This document shows, piece after piece, positions 9,194 through 18,076 of a stretch of DNA of 64,000 nucleotides. A program made the position numbers and the translations under genes. The first letter of the stretch is position 1; each line of letters begins with the position of its first letter. The notes beneath the pieces are model-generated. The model searched no databases. It was not told the DNA's origin and saw only the letters and a list, made by a program, of their open reading frames with translations. The stretch is from NCBI GenBank assembly GCA_951640165.1, contig OX621240.1, forward strand, positions 7,762,713 through 7,826,712, read 5' to 3'. Origin of the DNA: Pseudoips prasinana (taxonomy: Eukaryota > Arthropoda > Insecta > Lepidoptera > Nolidae).

Positions 9194-10359
9194 ACATACA
9201 TACATACATAGACTCACGCCTATTTCCCAGAGGGGTAGGCAGAGACAACGGATTTCCATTTGTCACGATCTTTGCATACTTCTTTTGCCTCGATTACTGT
9301 CATTATATTCTTCATACATGCTCGCCGGTTCGGGTACTTCTGACCTGCCCTTTCTTGAGAACATCTCCAATTTGGTCAGAGAATGTTCGACGTGGTCTTC
9401 ACCTTCCGGTTGTCCCCTTCACACAGGCCAGGTATACTTCTTTTGTCAATCTTCTTTCATTCATCCTTTCTAAATGGCCAAACCATCTCAGCATGCCTTT
9501 TTCAATCTTTGTGACTACATCCTCTTTCACACCACAACGCTCTCTTACATCAGTATTTCGAATTCTGTCTCTCAAAGTCACACCACACATACTTCTCAGA
9601 GCTCTCATTTCCACTGCATTTATTTTACTTTCATTTTTTTTTCTGCCATACCCAACTTTCACTTCCATAAATTAAAGTTGGCACTAACACTCCATCGTGC
9701 ACGGCTAGTCGAGCCTTCTTTGATACTTGCCCGCTACTCATAAAGGCGTGTAGTGCCCCATTCACTCTGTTCCCCGCATTTACTCTTCTAACAATATCTT
9801 TTTCATATTTCCCATCTCTCGTAAACAAAGTTCCCAAATATACAAACTCATTCACCTGTTCGACTTTCTCTCCTTCAATCACAATATCACACGTTGTCGT
9901 GTATTCATCCCTCTCAAATACCATTACTTTCGTCTTACCTACATTCATTTTCATCCCTTTCCTTTCAAAAGATTCATGCATACTTGTTACCATCACCTGC
10001 AACTCGTCCGCCGATGATGCAAGTAAAACTTGATCATCAGCGTAAAGCAGACATTTGATGAGTAACTCATTCATCCTTACACCGCATTCACTTTCTTTCA
10101 AATCTTTTAAACAACTATCCATGAATAGGTTAAACAACCACGGTGACGCTACACATCCCTGTCTAACACCCTTTTGGATGCTAAACCACTCGGTGTATGA
10201 CCCGTTAATCCTCACGCAAGCTCTGGAATCCCTATAAAGAGATTTCAGTGCTTGAACAAGGTTGTCGTTCAACCCATACATGGACAGTACCGACCATAGT
10301 TCACTCCTCAACACTCTATCGTAGGCCTTTTCTAAGTCTACGAAGGCACAGTAAACCTT
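9194..10359 (-). mobile_element. 5'-truncated non-LTR retrotransposon (RTE-like) inserted in a SINE
   Basis: On the minus strand the reverse transcriptase runs from motif A (VYCAFVDLEKAYDRV) through QKGVRQGCVASPWLFNLFMD and LLYADDQVLLAS (YADD near 10033-10047) to GMLRWFGHLERMNE, then 'SAYPSGK'-type 3' sequence and an (ATGT)n tail. The 12-bp target duplication AAAACTATTTGT is at 9182-9193 and 10360-10371. The ATG usually called at 10380 lies in SINE flank, not in the element. A frame change near 9640 breaks the reading frame. The clade is judged from motifs and is uncertain. A 3' fragment of the same family is at 46121-46215. Confidence 0.9.
9399..10359 (-). pseudogene. Reverse transcriptase remnant of the RTE-like element
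   Basis: Two overlapping frames (10359 to about 9631, and about 9668 to 9399) together cover the reverse transcriptase palm, thumb and C-terminal region. The catalytic YADD is intact, but the endonuclease domain and the start of the ORF are missing and there is one frameshift, so it should be dead. Confidence 0.85.
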
Positions 10360-10478
10360 AAAACTATTTGTGTGGCCCATAAATAGTTGTTCTGAGTTTG
10401 GATGTACTTTGTGTCCGTCTATTATGTTTGTAAAGTACCCCGCGACACAGGTATTAGACGTTGCCTAGTGCGGGCGTT
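10360..10478 (+). mobile_element. SINE family 3, right part
   Basis: After the duplicated AAAACTATTTGT the SINE resumes 'gtggcccataaatagttgttctgagtttggatgtactttgtgtccgtctatt' and ends 'cgcgacacaggtattagacg..gcgggcgt', matching 12940-13030. Confidence 0.8.
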
Positions 10479-10570
10479 GTCTTTTTTTATAAACAAATTA
10501 TTACAGCTATACCATTGATACATTATGACGCATATCTATCAGTCAAATCTGTTTCCAAGCATTCTGTGCA

Positions 10571-10647
10571 CGCCATCTTGCACGATGGTACAGGACCCGT
10601 CGTATGTGAGACCGACTCGCACTTGGTCACTTTTATTTCATGAACCG
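10571..10647 (+). repeat. Interspersed repeat F, 3' end
   Basis: 'gatggtacaggacccgtcgtatgtgagaccgactcgcacttggtcactttt' is a mutated version of the F-family terminal palindrome and tail. Confidence 0.6.
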
Positions 10648-10750
10648 GTTTCATTACACGTGGATTACGCCATTATATTGGTATACTAATGGTTTCTGTT
10701 TTATTTTACCACGATCGCGGCAGAAGGTTCATTGTATTGTCAGCAGTGTC

Positions 10751-11118
10751 ATCCTACTAATATTATAAACGTGAAAGTTTGTAAGTATGCATGGATGTTT
10801 GTTACTCTTTCACGTAAAAACTACTGAATGGATTTTAATCAAACTTTACAATAATATAGTTTATACATCAGAATAACACATATGCTACAATTTATAAAGG
10901 TATTGTGTGAATTGTCCAAAATATGACGATAAAGACGATATGACGTCAAGTAAGTAGGAAAATATCTACCATATGCGAACTATTCCGGCGTGCACTGCCA
11001 AAACCGATAGAGTACACATCCTATTTATATTATAAATGCGAAAGTTTGTGAGTATAGATGTATGGATGTATGTTTGTCACTCTTTTACGCCAAAACTAAC
11101 GCGGGTGAAACCTTGGGG
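10751..11118 (+). mobile_element. Helitron-derived 5' ends, two partial copies
   Basis: 'ctactaatattataaacgtgaaagtttgtaagtatgcatggatg' at 10751 and 'tatttatattataaatgcgaaagtttgtgagtatagatgtatgg' at 11022 are the left end of the lepidopteran-type Helitrons (compare reverse copies near 15740 and 45140). The second runs into 'aactaacgcgggtgaaacc', a fragment of the 3' end. Confidence 0.55.
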
Positions 11119-11167
11119 CCTAAGTAGTAATAATATAATAGGAATACATCAGATAATAAATACTTAC

Positions 11168-11303
11168 GCAGGAGTATTGAATACATGGGGTGGCGTGTAG
11201 TGGACGATAAGAGCCGGGACATTATCCTTGGGGTTGTCATCGTTATCAAAATGCGCCGCGAATTCATCCTCCTTCAGATAGGTGATATCTGGTAAATCCA
11301 GCA
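11168..11303 (-). CDS. ELAC2: ELAC2 coding exon 7
   Basis: Acceptor ctccgtag|TGCTGG, donor CCTGC|gtaagt. It codes VLDLPDITYLKEDEFAAHF then NVPALIVHYTPPHVF, matching the ELAC2 'aLVVHmaPasVl' strand. Confidence 0.92.
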
Positions 11304-11473
11304 CTACGGAGAAAAATATTCATGTATTTGAGTAGTCATGTATGTAATATATACATGTACTAGATGTAAATATTTTTTGCGTAAAATATTTTGCTTAAAA
11401 GTTCTTTTTCTTAAAGATGTTTTCATCACACTGCAACGATGCTAACTTCACAATTATCTAGTTACAAATGTAA

Positions 11474-11614
11474 GTACAGACGCCAGCACATCAAGCTACT
11501 CCAATCTGTCAAATTTCTCGTATAGTATTTCAACATTATCACAAAAGCATAAGGTTCACTTTCAATTAGGGAAATTTGTCAGATTGGAGTAGCTTGATGT
11601 GCTGGCGTCTGTAC
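11474..11614. repeat. MITE-like foldback, 44-bp arms
   Basis: Arms 11474-11517 and 11571-11614 (left starts GTACAGACGCCAGCACATCA) are reverse complements with a single internal mismatch plus one near the inner edge, around a 53-nt AT-rich centre. High arm identity suggests recent insertion or origin. No clear target duplication. Confidence 0.8.
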
Positions 11615-11630
11615 ATAAATGAGTAATTAA

Positions 11631-11749
11631 GGCCCCCTTAAACATACGTCTAAGTTCCAAGTCTCAGGTTCTGTCGAGTGTTCCTTCCTCTACCCAGCGA
11701 TGGACCCGGTTTCCGCACGGTGAATCCATGGAATGCTAAGAATTAGGTT
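11631..11749 (+). repeat. Interspersed repeat C, copy 2
   Basis: It shares 'cccttaaac', 'gatggacccggtttccgcac' and 'tgaatccatggaatgctaag' with 3259-3375. It begins directly after the foldback at 11474-11614. Confidence 0.7.
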
Positions 11750-11821
11750 TCACAAAAACACTTTTGCTATACTATAGAATATATCGCTTCCTCTGACAAA
11801 TAATAATAATATAATAATAAT

Positions 11822-12061
11822 ATCTAGGGACAATGTCACACAGATCATCCTAGCCCCAAACTAAGCAAAGCTTGTACTATGGGTACCAGGCGACGATATA
11901 CATACTTATATAGATAGATAAATACTTAAATAAATAGAAAACATCCATGACTCAGAAACAAATATTCGTGCTCATCACACAAATATTTGCACTTACCGGG
12001 ATACGAACCCAGGATCACCAGCTTCGTAGGCAGGAGCACTACCAACTAGGCTACGGTGACC
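11822..12061 (-). mobile_element. SINE family 4 (tRNA-derived), full length
   Basis: On the minus strand it starts 'ggtcaccgtagcctagttggtagtgctcctgcc', an A-box head, then B box 'gggttcgtatccc', 'tgatgagcacgaatatttgtttctgagtcatggatg', and ends 'tttggggctaggatgatctgtgtgacattgtccc'. Other copies: 15972, 17938, 38016, 40271. Confidence 0.85.
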
Positions 12062-12482
12062 AATACAGATGAATGGTCGCTACCATTACAGATCTTTTTG
12101 AATACGTTGTTTGATCCCAGTCTTATTTCGAATACACACCATCAAAACATGATTATCTGCTTGGAGTCTAATGATATCTACTTCTATTATATCTACTCCT
12201 TCCAACTATTCGGAGTTGCTTCAAAGTTGATGTGGTTAAGACAAGTCAGGGCAAAGACACGGTATTTTGTAAAGATTAACTATCACTGCTTCAGGGAACA
12301 GAGACGGTCAAGGGCTCGAACCATAAACCAAAATAAAACTTTAAACTAAGCAACTCACCACAGCACAAAATGTCTAAATGATAGCCATAGTATATGCTGT
12401 GTGAGGGCAAGGAAAATATTGTAGGACAGTTTCGCTTGGGAGACTCAGACTGCAATATGTGGAGCGACACAGGTTTACTTAC

Positions 12483-12648
12483 CTATAAAAACTGGTCCCG
12501 GATCATCAGGCGTCTTCACATCCCTAGATAGCACTAATGTTCCATCGCTCAGCACCACATCCTGTCCACTTTTAAGCTGCCCCAACAATGGACCTGGTTT
12601 GACTCCCAACTCAACACATTTGGCTAAGTCTAGAGTGCCGAGACGTTT
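12483..12648 (-). CDS. ELAC2: ELAC2 coding exon 6
   Basis: Acceptor tttaaacag|AAACG, donor TTTATAG|gtaagt. It codes KRLGTLDLAKCVELGVKPGPLLGQL.. and PDDPGPVFI, matching the ELAC2 'rGnFlvlKAkelGlPvG' and 'PpdPgaaFvvv' region. Confidence 0.93.
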
Positions 12649-12850
12649 CTGTTTAAAAATAATTAGATATCTAAATAATCATTTGAAAACAGTCACAGAG
12701 TTTTCATACTTATAATGATAGTTTCATGGGACCTAAGAATGGAGATCCCAGAATGGACAAAACATTGGGAAAGTAAAGTTACTATTTTCCTATTTTACAA
12801 CGTTTTCATCAACAATGAAATAGACTTAATTCTAAACTCAAACTGAGTAA

Positions 12851-13035
12851 TTGACTGCACGTGTGGCGCAGCGGCTAAGACAGTCGCTTCGTCTTTTCGT
12901 GTCGCGGGTTCGAGTCCCGCGCCGATCAACTATTTGTGTAACCCATAAATATTTGTTCGGAGTCTGGGTGTAATTTGTGTCCGTCTATTATATGTTTCTA
13001 AAGTAGCCCGCAACACAGGGATTAGAATCTTTTTT
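12851..13035 (+). mobile_element. SINE family 3, full length
   Basis: Uninterrupted reference copy: head 'gactgcacgtgtggcgcagcggctaagac', B box ggttcgagtcccg, 'cccataaatatttgttcggagtctgg', and 'cgcaacacagggatt' before a T-rich tail. Confidence 0.85.
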
Positions 13036-13690
13036 TTTTATTTTTTAAATTCAGATTTACGGCTCTGGCTTCTTCGGCCTTATGAGCCTTCCGTAAAATA
13101 TATTATTATTTCATTTATTTTCGTCATGTCAAGTAAAGTCCGTCACAGTCAAGTCATACGTAGTCCTTGTAGTACCCCAGTAAAGCAGTGGAGACTTTAC
13201 TAGAGGCTTATATGGAGTTTTAGATTAAACACAGAAAATCGCAATTGACGGCAATATGGCACTTTCCTCCACTTGTGTACGTTGTCCATGATGTTATGTC
13301 TAAAAATCCACCATATTTACACATAAAAACTTGAATTTACACCAGTTTTTGAAAATGAAACAATGCCCCGATGCGTCTTTTTCCGCGTTGGCGCCAAAAC
13401 TCCGATTACACTCTATAGTGAGGGTGTTGTCATAAAAAAAAAAAACAAAAATAGTTCTAGTCTCTAAACTGGCTTTTCGGAATTTTATAATAGCCATCAA
13501 TATGTAAAAGGTAAAGGTATGATAGTTTATTATCTGTATTTCTTTACATAATACTCGTAATGTACACCAAACCTCTGTGAAAGAGATAAATAAATACATT
13601 ATTATTAAAAGAAAAAATAAATATCCTTCTTGATTCCACATAGAATGCAATAGTCGAGTGTGTTTTGTGTTCGTGCGAACTTCAGCTTAC

Positions 13691-13776
13691 CTTCAATGTA
13701 CAGATGTATGCAACCGAACAATGAGTTTTCTTCTGCAGTTCTTGCAGAACTTTTTCAGTCTTCTTCTTGTGTAAAT
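13691..13776 (-). CDS. ELAC2: ELAC2 coding exon 5
   Basis: Acceptor aatctgcag-type end (ttgcag|ATTTAC), donor TTGAAG|gtaagc. It codes DLHKKKTEKVLQELQKKTHC then SVAYICTLK, matching 'dsSlVvaFICKLh' in ELAC2. Smallest exon (86 bp). Confidence 0.88.
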
Positions 13777-13928
13777 CTGCAACTAATTAAGTTTAGCTGA
13801 ATGACGTATTACTTAATTAACCAATAAGTCTGTTGTTTCGCGAATCGACATAAACAATTTTCAATAGATTAGTTAGTAAGTCTGTTTGTATGGTAAACAA
13901 AGTCCTCTACTTAAACAAAAATTAAAAA

Positions 13929-14012
13929 GTTATCTAGTTTCCATAGTACAAGCTCTGTTTAGTTTGGGATCTAATGCATGCAAATGCCGTGTGCAAATAA
14001 TGTCCCAGGATA
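13929..14012 (+). mobile_element. SINE family 1, 3' end only
   Basis: 'gttatctagtttccatagtacaagctctg' and 'ccgtgtgcaaataatgtcccaggat' are the tail of family 1 with a small insertion 'aatgcatgcaaat'. Confidence 0.7.
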
Positions 14013-14099
14013 TTAATATTTAGAGATAAGGATTTAACTCATTTATAATATTAAATGCATTGCATTTGTAACTGAGGCAAAGCATGTTAACATCATACA

Positions 14100-14281
14100 G
14101 GGGCTCTACCGGCTAAGTCGCCGAACATCGATTTCTTAAATGGTGTTTCTAATAAATAAAGGTTTAAAATTACTTAATCAATCATTAAATCGGCTTCCAT
14201 GAGCACATGTGACGTCATAAATGGTCCGGAATCGATCGTCAGCGTTAAATCGATGTTCGGCGACTTAGCCGGTAGAGCCCC
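14100..14281. mobile_element. MITE with perfect 35-bp terminal inverted repeats
   Basis: Termini 14100-14134 (GGGGCTCTACCGGCTAAGTC...) and 14247-14281 are exact reverse complements. The interior is 112 nt, noncoding. A hAT-like 'CAGGGG' start is suggested on the left, but the right side reads CCCCAG and I see no 8-bp target duplication, so the superfamily is open. Confidence 0.85.
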
Positions 14282-14456
14282 AGGTGTGGTTTGCACCTCT
14301 ATTGCGATCAATTGTTGATGACCTATTTGGTTCTAGTAACAAATTCTACAATTTAACTATGATTATAAATCTGAAAGTTTATTAGTGTGTTATAGAATCA
14401 TATTGAAATGAACTAGATCAGTGTGGAATTATCTATTAAGGCTAAATTGCCTGCCA

Positions 14457-14697
14457 CGCAATGGAATGGAAGCGTATTTTTGCAACGAAATTGTACATAG
14501 CATAATGAACATGTTTATTTCGTAAGATACAATCTAAATACGTTCGAAATTACAAGTCGTGCGTCTTCCGGGGAATTCTCGAGCATTCTCGAGTCGTCTC
14601 GAGTATTTGGATTGTATCTTACACAATTGACAGAGTTTATTATGCTTTGCATAATTTTGTTGCAGTTGTTGCTTCCATTCCATTCCGCTGCGGTGTA
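14457..14697. repeat. Foldback element, about 88-bp imperfect arms
   Basis: The left arm (from 'acgcaatggaatggaagc' to 'gtaagatacaatctaaatac') and right arm (from 'gtatttggattgtatcttac' to 'gcttccattccattccgctgcg') are diverged reverse complements. The innermost 20 bp differ at one base. The centre contains three ctcgag sites. Confidence 0.7.
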
Positions 14698-15029
14698 AAT
14701 TGAGCCCAAGAATTTGACTAAATTAAGGCAGTGAAGGATGGTACTTGGACATCACCAGCCACAGATAGAGAAAAGTGGAGTCGGTTGGGGCAGACCTTTA
14801 ACAAAACACACAGATGGTACAATTAGGAAACTAATAAAAAATTGTGAGTCAGAAGACTTCTAATAATAATTATTATTATGAACTTGAGATCCAGTCTCAT
14901 AACAAGGGATACACTTCATCCCAATCCAATCTATATGAAGGTCAAGGGCAGTCCCATAGACAGTCAATCCATAACAGAGTGTAATTATTTTGCATTAAAT
15001 TGAAGGTGTGTTTTTAAAAGCTTAAGTAC

Positions 15030-15223
15030 CTTTTTCAACCGGCTTTGGTTTTGGCTTTGGCTCTTTGGCCCTTCCTTTCACCTCCATGCTCCTAATATCA
15101 TGCCTGTAGTAGTCGGTATCATCATGCATAAACTCTTCAAATTCCTTATCTGCATGTGAATCTGGTCTGGACTTTTTTATGGCTGGTTTCGGATCTTTGG
15201 TTAGCAGAGTATCATGTGGGCCT
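15030..15223 (-). CDS. ELAC2: ELAC2 coding exon 4 (linker)
   Basis: Acceptor tgttcacag|AGGCCC, donor AAAAAG|gtactt. It joins exon 3 through a leucine codon. The product is acidic then basic (SRPDSHADKEFEEFMHDD, KGRAKEPKPKPKPVEK), a low-complexity linker with a KPKPKP run that corresponds to the unconserved insert of long RNase Z proteins. Confidence 0.85.
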
Positions 15224-15299
15224 CTGTGAACATTAGACAAATCAAATTTAGAAGGCTAGCTTTTCGCCTATTTAATTTAGCCTATGTGTTATTCGGATA

Positions 15300-15619
15300 T
15301 CTATACATATAATAAAATCGTAGGAAAGTCAAAACTGTACATAGAATATTTTTTAAAAAGGTTACTTGGGGCGTGATCTGTAATCGATATATAAGCGAAA
15401 AATATAGTTTTTAGAATTTTTGTCTGTGTGTCTGTTTGTCTGTATGTATGTCCGGGGTAAACTCAAAAAGTACTGCATGGATTTACTTCAAATTTTGCAT
15501 GAATATTACTAAGAGGTCGGGTCTACATATAGGCTACATATTATCACGCTATCACCTACGGGGGAGGAGCTGTGATAATTTATAAAATTAAACGTGGGTA
15601 AAACCGCGGGGCACAACTA
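15300..15619 (+). mobile_element. Helitron, non-autonomous (copy 1 of a pair)
   Basis: It begins A|TCTATACATATAATAAAATC and runs through 'gtctgtatgtatgtccgg', 'aagtactgcatggattta', 'ctacgggggaggagctgtgataa' to 'gggtaaaaccgcggggcacaactat', a degenerate CTAG end. The copy at 44002-44312 shares nearly the whole length with intact ends. Confidence 0.8.
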
Positions 15620-15627
15620 TATATACT

Positions 15628-15768
15628 ATATTAATTACTTCAAAGTTTCATCAAAATCTGTTCAGTAGTTTTTAGGGACAAAGTAACAAACATCCATACA
15701 TCTATACATCCATACTCACAAATTTTCGCATTTGTAATATTAGTAGAATAGTAGGATGAATTATCATC
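15628..15768 (-). mobile_element. Helitron 5' part, reverse
   Basis: On the minus strand: 'tactaatattacaaatgcgaaaatttgtgagtatggatg' then 'tgtccctaaaaactactgaacagattttgatgaaactttgaag', the left half of the Helitron family seen near 10751. Confidence 0.6.
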
Positions 15769-15971
15769 AATTACAGATAATATCATAAGCATTGGTGACT
15801 GGTGACTGGTGATTTTTATTTATAAATGACACATCATCAATATTAGACAATGCACCATTACAATTTATTTATGTTTATATACTAGTGGTACTCTTTTGTA
15901 TGGTGTGATTTGCCTTCAAAGGTGCATACAACACTTACAATATTCTTAGAAACAAAAATCTTTCATGTTAT

Positions 15972-16122
15972 GATCACCGTAGCCTAGTTGGTAGTGCTCC
16001 TGCCTACGAAGCTGGTGGTCCTGGGTTCGAATCCCGGTAAGTGCAAATATTTGTGTGATGAGCACGAATATTTGTTTCTGAGTCATGGATGTTTTCTATG
16101 TATATAAGTATTTATCTATCTA
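15972..16122 (+). mobile_element. SINE family 4, left part (split by mariner)
   Basis: Head 'gatcaccgtagcctagttggtagtgctcctgcc' with B box gggttcgaatccc through 'gtatttatctatcta', where a mariner interrupts at a TA dinucleotide. It resumes at 17417. Confidence 0.85.
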
Positions 16123-17416
16123 CGAGGGTGCGTTTTTAAGTTCGCGGAATGGGGGGGAGGGGATAATAATAGGTCATTATCGGGATGGCCACGACTTCAG
16201 CCACTCAATATTAGTATAAATACCAAGTTTTATCTTAATTGGATCATTAGTCTCTGAACTATCGTCAAGCAAACAACTCAATCGGGAAGAAAGTGTGAAT
16301 TATGGAAAAATTCGAGTACCGTGCCGTAATAAAGTTCCTTACCAAGCAAGGAAAGTCAGTTCAAAATATACTGGAAGAGATGGAATCCGTTTACTGGGAC
16401 TCTTGCCTGGGTAAAAACATGGTTTACAAGTGGCACAGACTCTTTAAACAAGGCAGGACCTCACTTGAAGACGACCCTCGGCCCGGACGGTCGCCCGAGG
16501 TGACTACTCCGGAAATCATTAAAAAAGTCGAAAAAATTATATTGGAAGATGCCAGACTAAAGAAGAAACAGCTTGCAGAAATGGTTGGAGTATCGGATAC
16601 GACAATTTTCAAAATTCTACATGATCATCTTGGCATGACAAAGGTCAGTGCAAGATGGGTGCCAAGAATGCTCACGCCGCCTCAAAAACAACGCCTCGTG
16701 GAGTGTTCTCGCACGTTTTTGGACCTCTGTAACGAAGATAAGGATGGACTTTTAAGTCGAATTGTTACTGAAGATGAAACTTGGGTTCATCATTATGAAC
16801 CTGAGTCGAAACAGGACTCTATGCAGTGGCACAAAAAAGGCACACCACCACCCAAGAAGTTTAAAGTGTCACAATCGGCTGGAAAAATCATGGCAACAGT
16901 GTTTTGGGATTCGGAAGGGATCCTGTTGATCGATTATAAAGATAAAGGCGTTTCTATAACCGGACAATACTACGCTTCCATCCTCAAAGGTTAAAAGAAA
17001 GCATTAAAGAAAAAACTAGGGGAAAATTAACCAAAGGTGTCCTTCTTCTACACGACAATGCGCCAGTTCACAAGAGCCGTGTTGCTTTGGCTGCCCTGCA
17101 TAACGTGGGCTTCGATATTTTAGATCATCCACCCTACAGCCCAGACCTGGCTCCCAGTGATTACTACCTCTTTCCAAAACTCAAAAAAGAACTTCGTGGG
17201 AAGAAATTTTCTACTGATGAAGAAGTGAAGGACTCGGTTTCAGCCTATTTTTCGGACAAAGACAAAACATTTTTTTATGAAGGTATACATAAGCTAATTG
17301 AAAGATCTGAAAAATGTATAAGGGTAGCAGGTGAATATATTGAAAAAGAAAAATCATTTTGTATTTTTTTTTACACTTCTTACCCTCCATTCCGCGAACT
17401 TAAAAACGCCCCCTCG
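16123..17416 (+). mobile_element. mariner-family DNA transposon
   Basis: 1,294 bp with imperfect 30-odd-bp inverted ends (left CGAGGGTGCGTTTTTAAGTT, right reads as CGAGGGGGCGTTTTTAAGTT in reverse, one mismatch in these 20), flanked by TA at 16121-16122 and 17417-17418, the mariner target duplication. It sits inside a SINE within an ELAC2 intron. The transposase is interrupted, so the copy is non-autonomous. Confidence 0.95.
16302..17416 (+). pseudogene. mariner transposase, one frameshift
   Basis: The first frame (16302-16994) has the N-terminal helix-turn-helix region (YRAVIKFLTKQGKS.., GRSPEVTTPEIIKKVE) and the first catalytic aspartate in VTEDETWVHHYEP, and stops after YYASILKG. The second frame continues at about 16990 with VLLLHDNAPVHKS and YSPDLAPSDYYLFP. 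The spacing between the second and third aspartates is 34 residues, the D,D34D triad of mariners. The break fits a one-base deletion near 16985-16993. All three catalytic aspartates are kept. The second frame has no stop before the right inverted repeat. Confidence 0.93.
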
Positions 17417-17520
17417 TATATAAGTATGTATATCGTCGCCTGGTACCCATAGCACAAGCTTTGCTTAGTTTGGGGCTAGGATGATCTGTGTGACATTGTC
17501 CCCAGATATTATTATATTAT
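17417..17520 (+). mobile_element. SINE family 4, right part
   Basis: It resumes 'tataagtatgtatatcgtcgcctggtacccatagcacaagctttgc' and ends 'gtgacattgtccccagata' with an ATT-repeat tail. Confidence 0.85.
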
Positions 17521-17937
17521 ATTATATTATATGATTTTATATTTCTATAATACCACAATTTTTGTATAGTGTATACTACATTAAAATTTGATCTTGGTTT
17601 AAAGATAGAAACTATCACTTATGCAACAAGGTTAACTTAAATATAAATATACATATTTTTTTGAACTAGAGAAGTGAAAACGGTGGGATTATAGAAATAT
17701 AAAATCATAACATTAAGTATTCCAAGTCTGACTTGGAATAACAAATATTGCCTTTCTAAATTATTTTTATGTATGTCTTATAAAAAATACACTATCCCCA
17801 TCATAGGATAACATAATATAGTAGTAAGTATGGGTTGAGATAAGAAAATCTTTAACAATAATGCAGAATTATAAGACTGACATTTAGAAGAATGTCAGGT
17901 ATTGAAACAATTTTAAATAAAAATTACTGTAATTATT

Positions 17938-18076
17938 TGACGGTCACCGTAGCCTAGTTGGTAGTGCTCCTGCCTACGAAGCTGGTGGTCCTGGGTTCTA
18001 ATCCCGGTAAGTGCAAATATTTGTGTGATGAGCACGAATATTTGATTCTGAGTCATGGATGTTTCCTATGTATAAA
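17938..18076 (+). mobile_element. SINE family 4, left part (split by a Jockey/CR1-like LINE)
   Basis: Head and B box (gggttctaatccc, one change) run to 'atggatgtttcctatgtata', then the LINE tail begins. The right part resumes near 21055. Confidence 0.8.

Noticed and set aside
10055..10237. Plus-strand ORF over the RTE-like element
   Set aside because: Shadow of the minus-strand reverse transcriptase.
13300..13650. 116-codon minus-strand ORF in an ELAC2 intron
   Set aside because: Phe/Ile-rich AT-driven composition and no phase-compatible splice sites with neighbouring exons.
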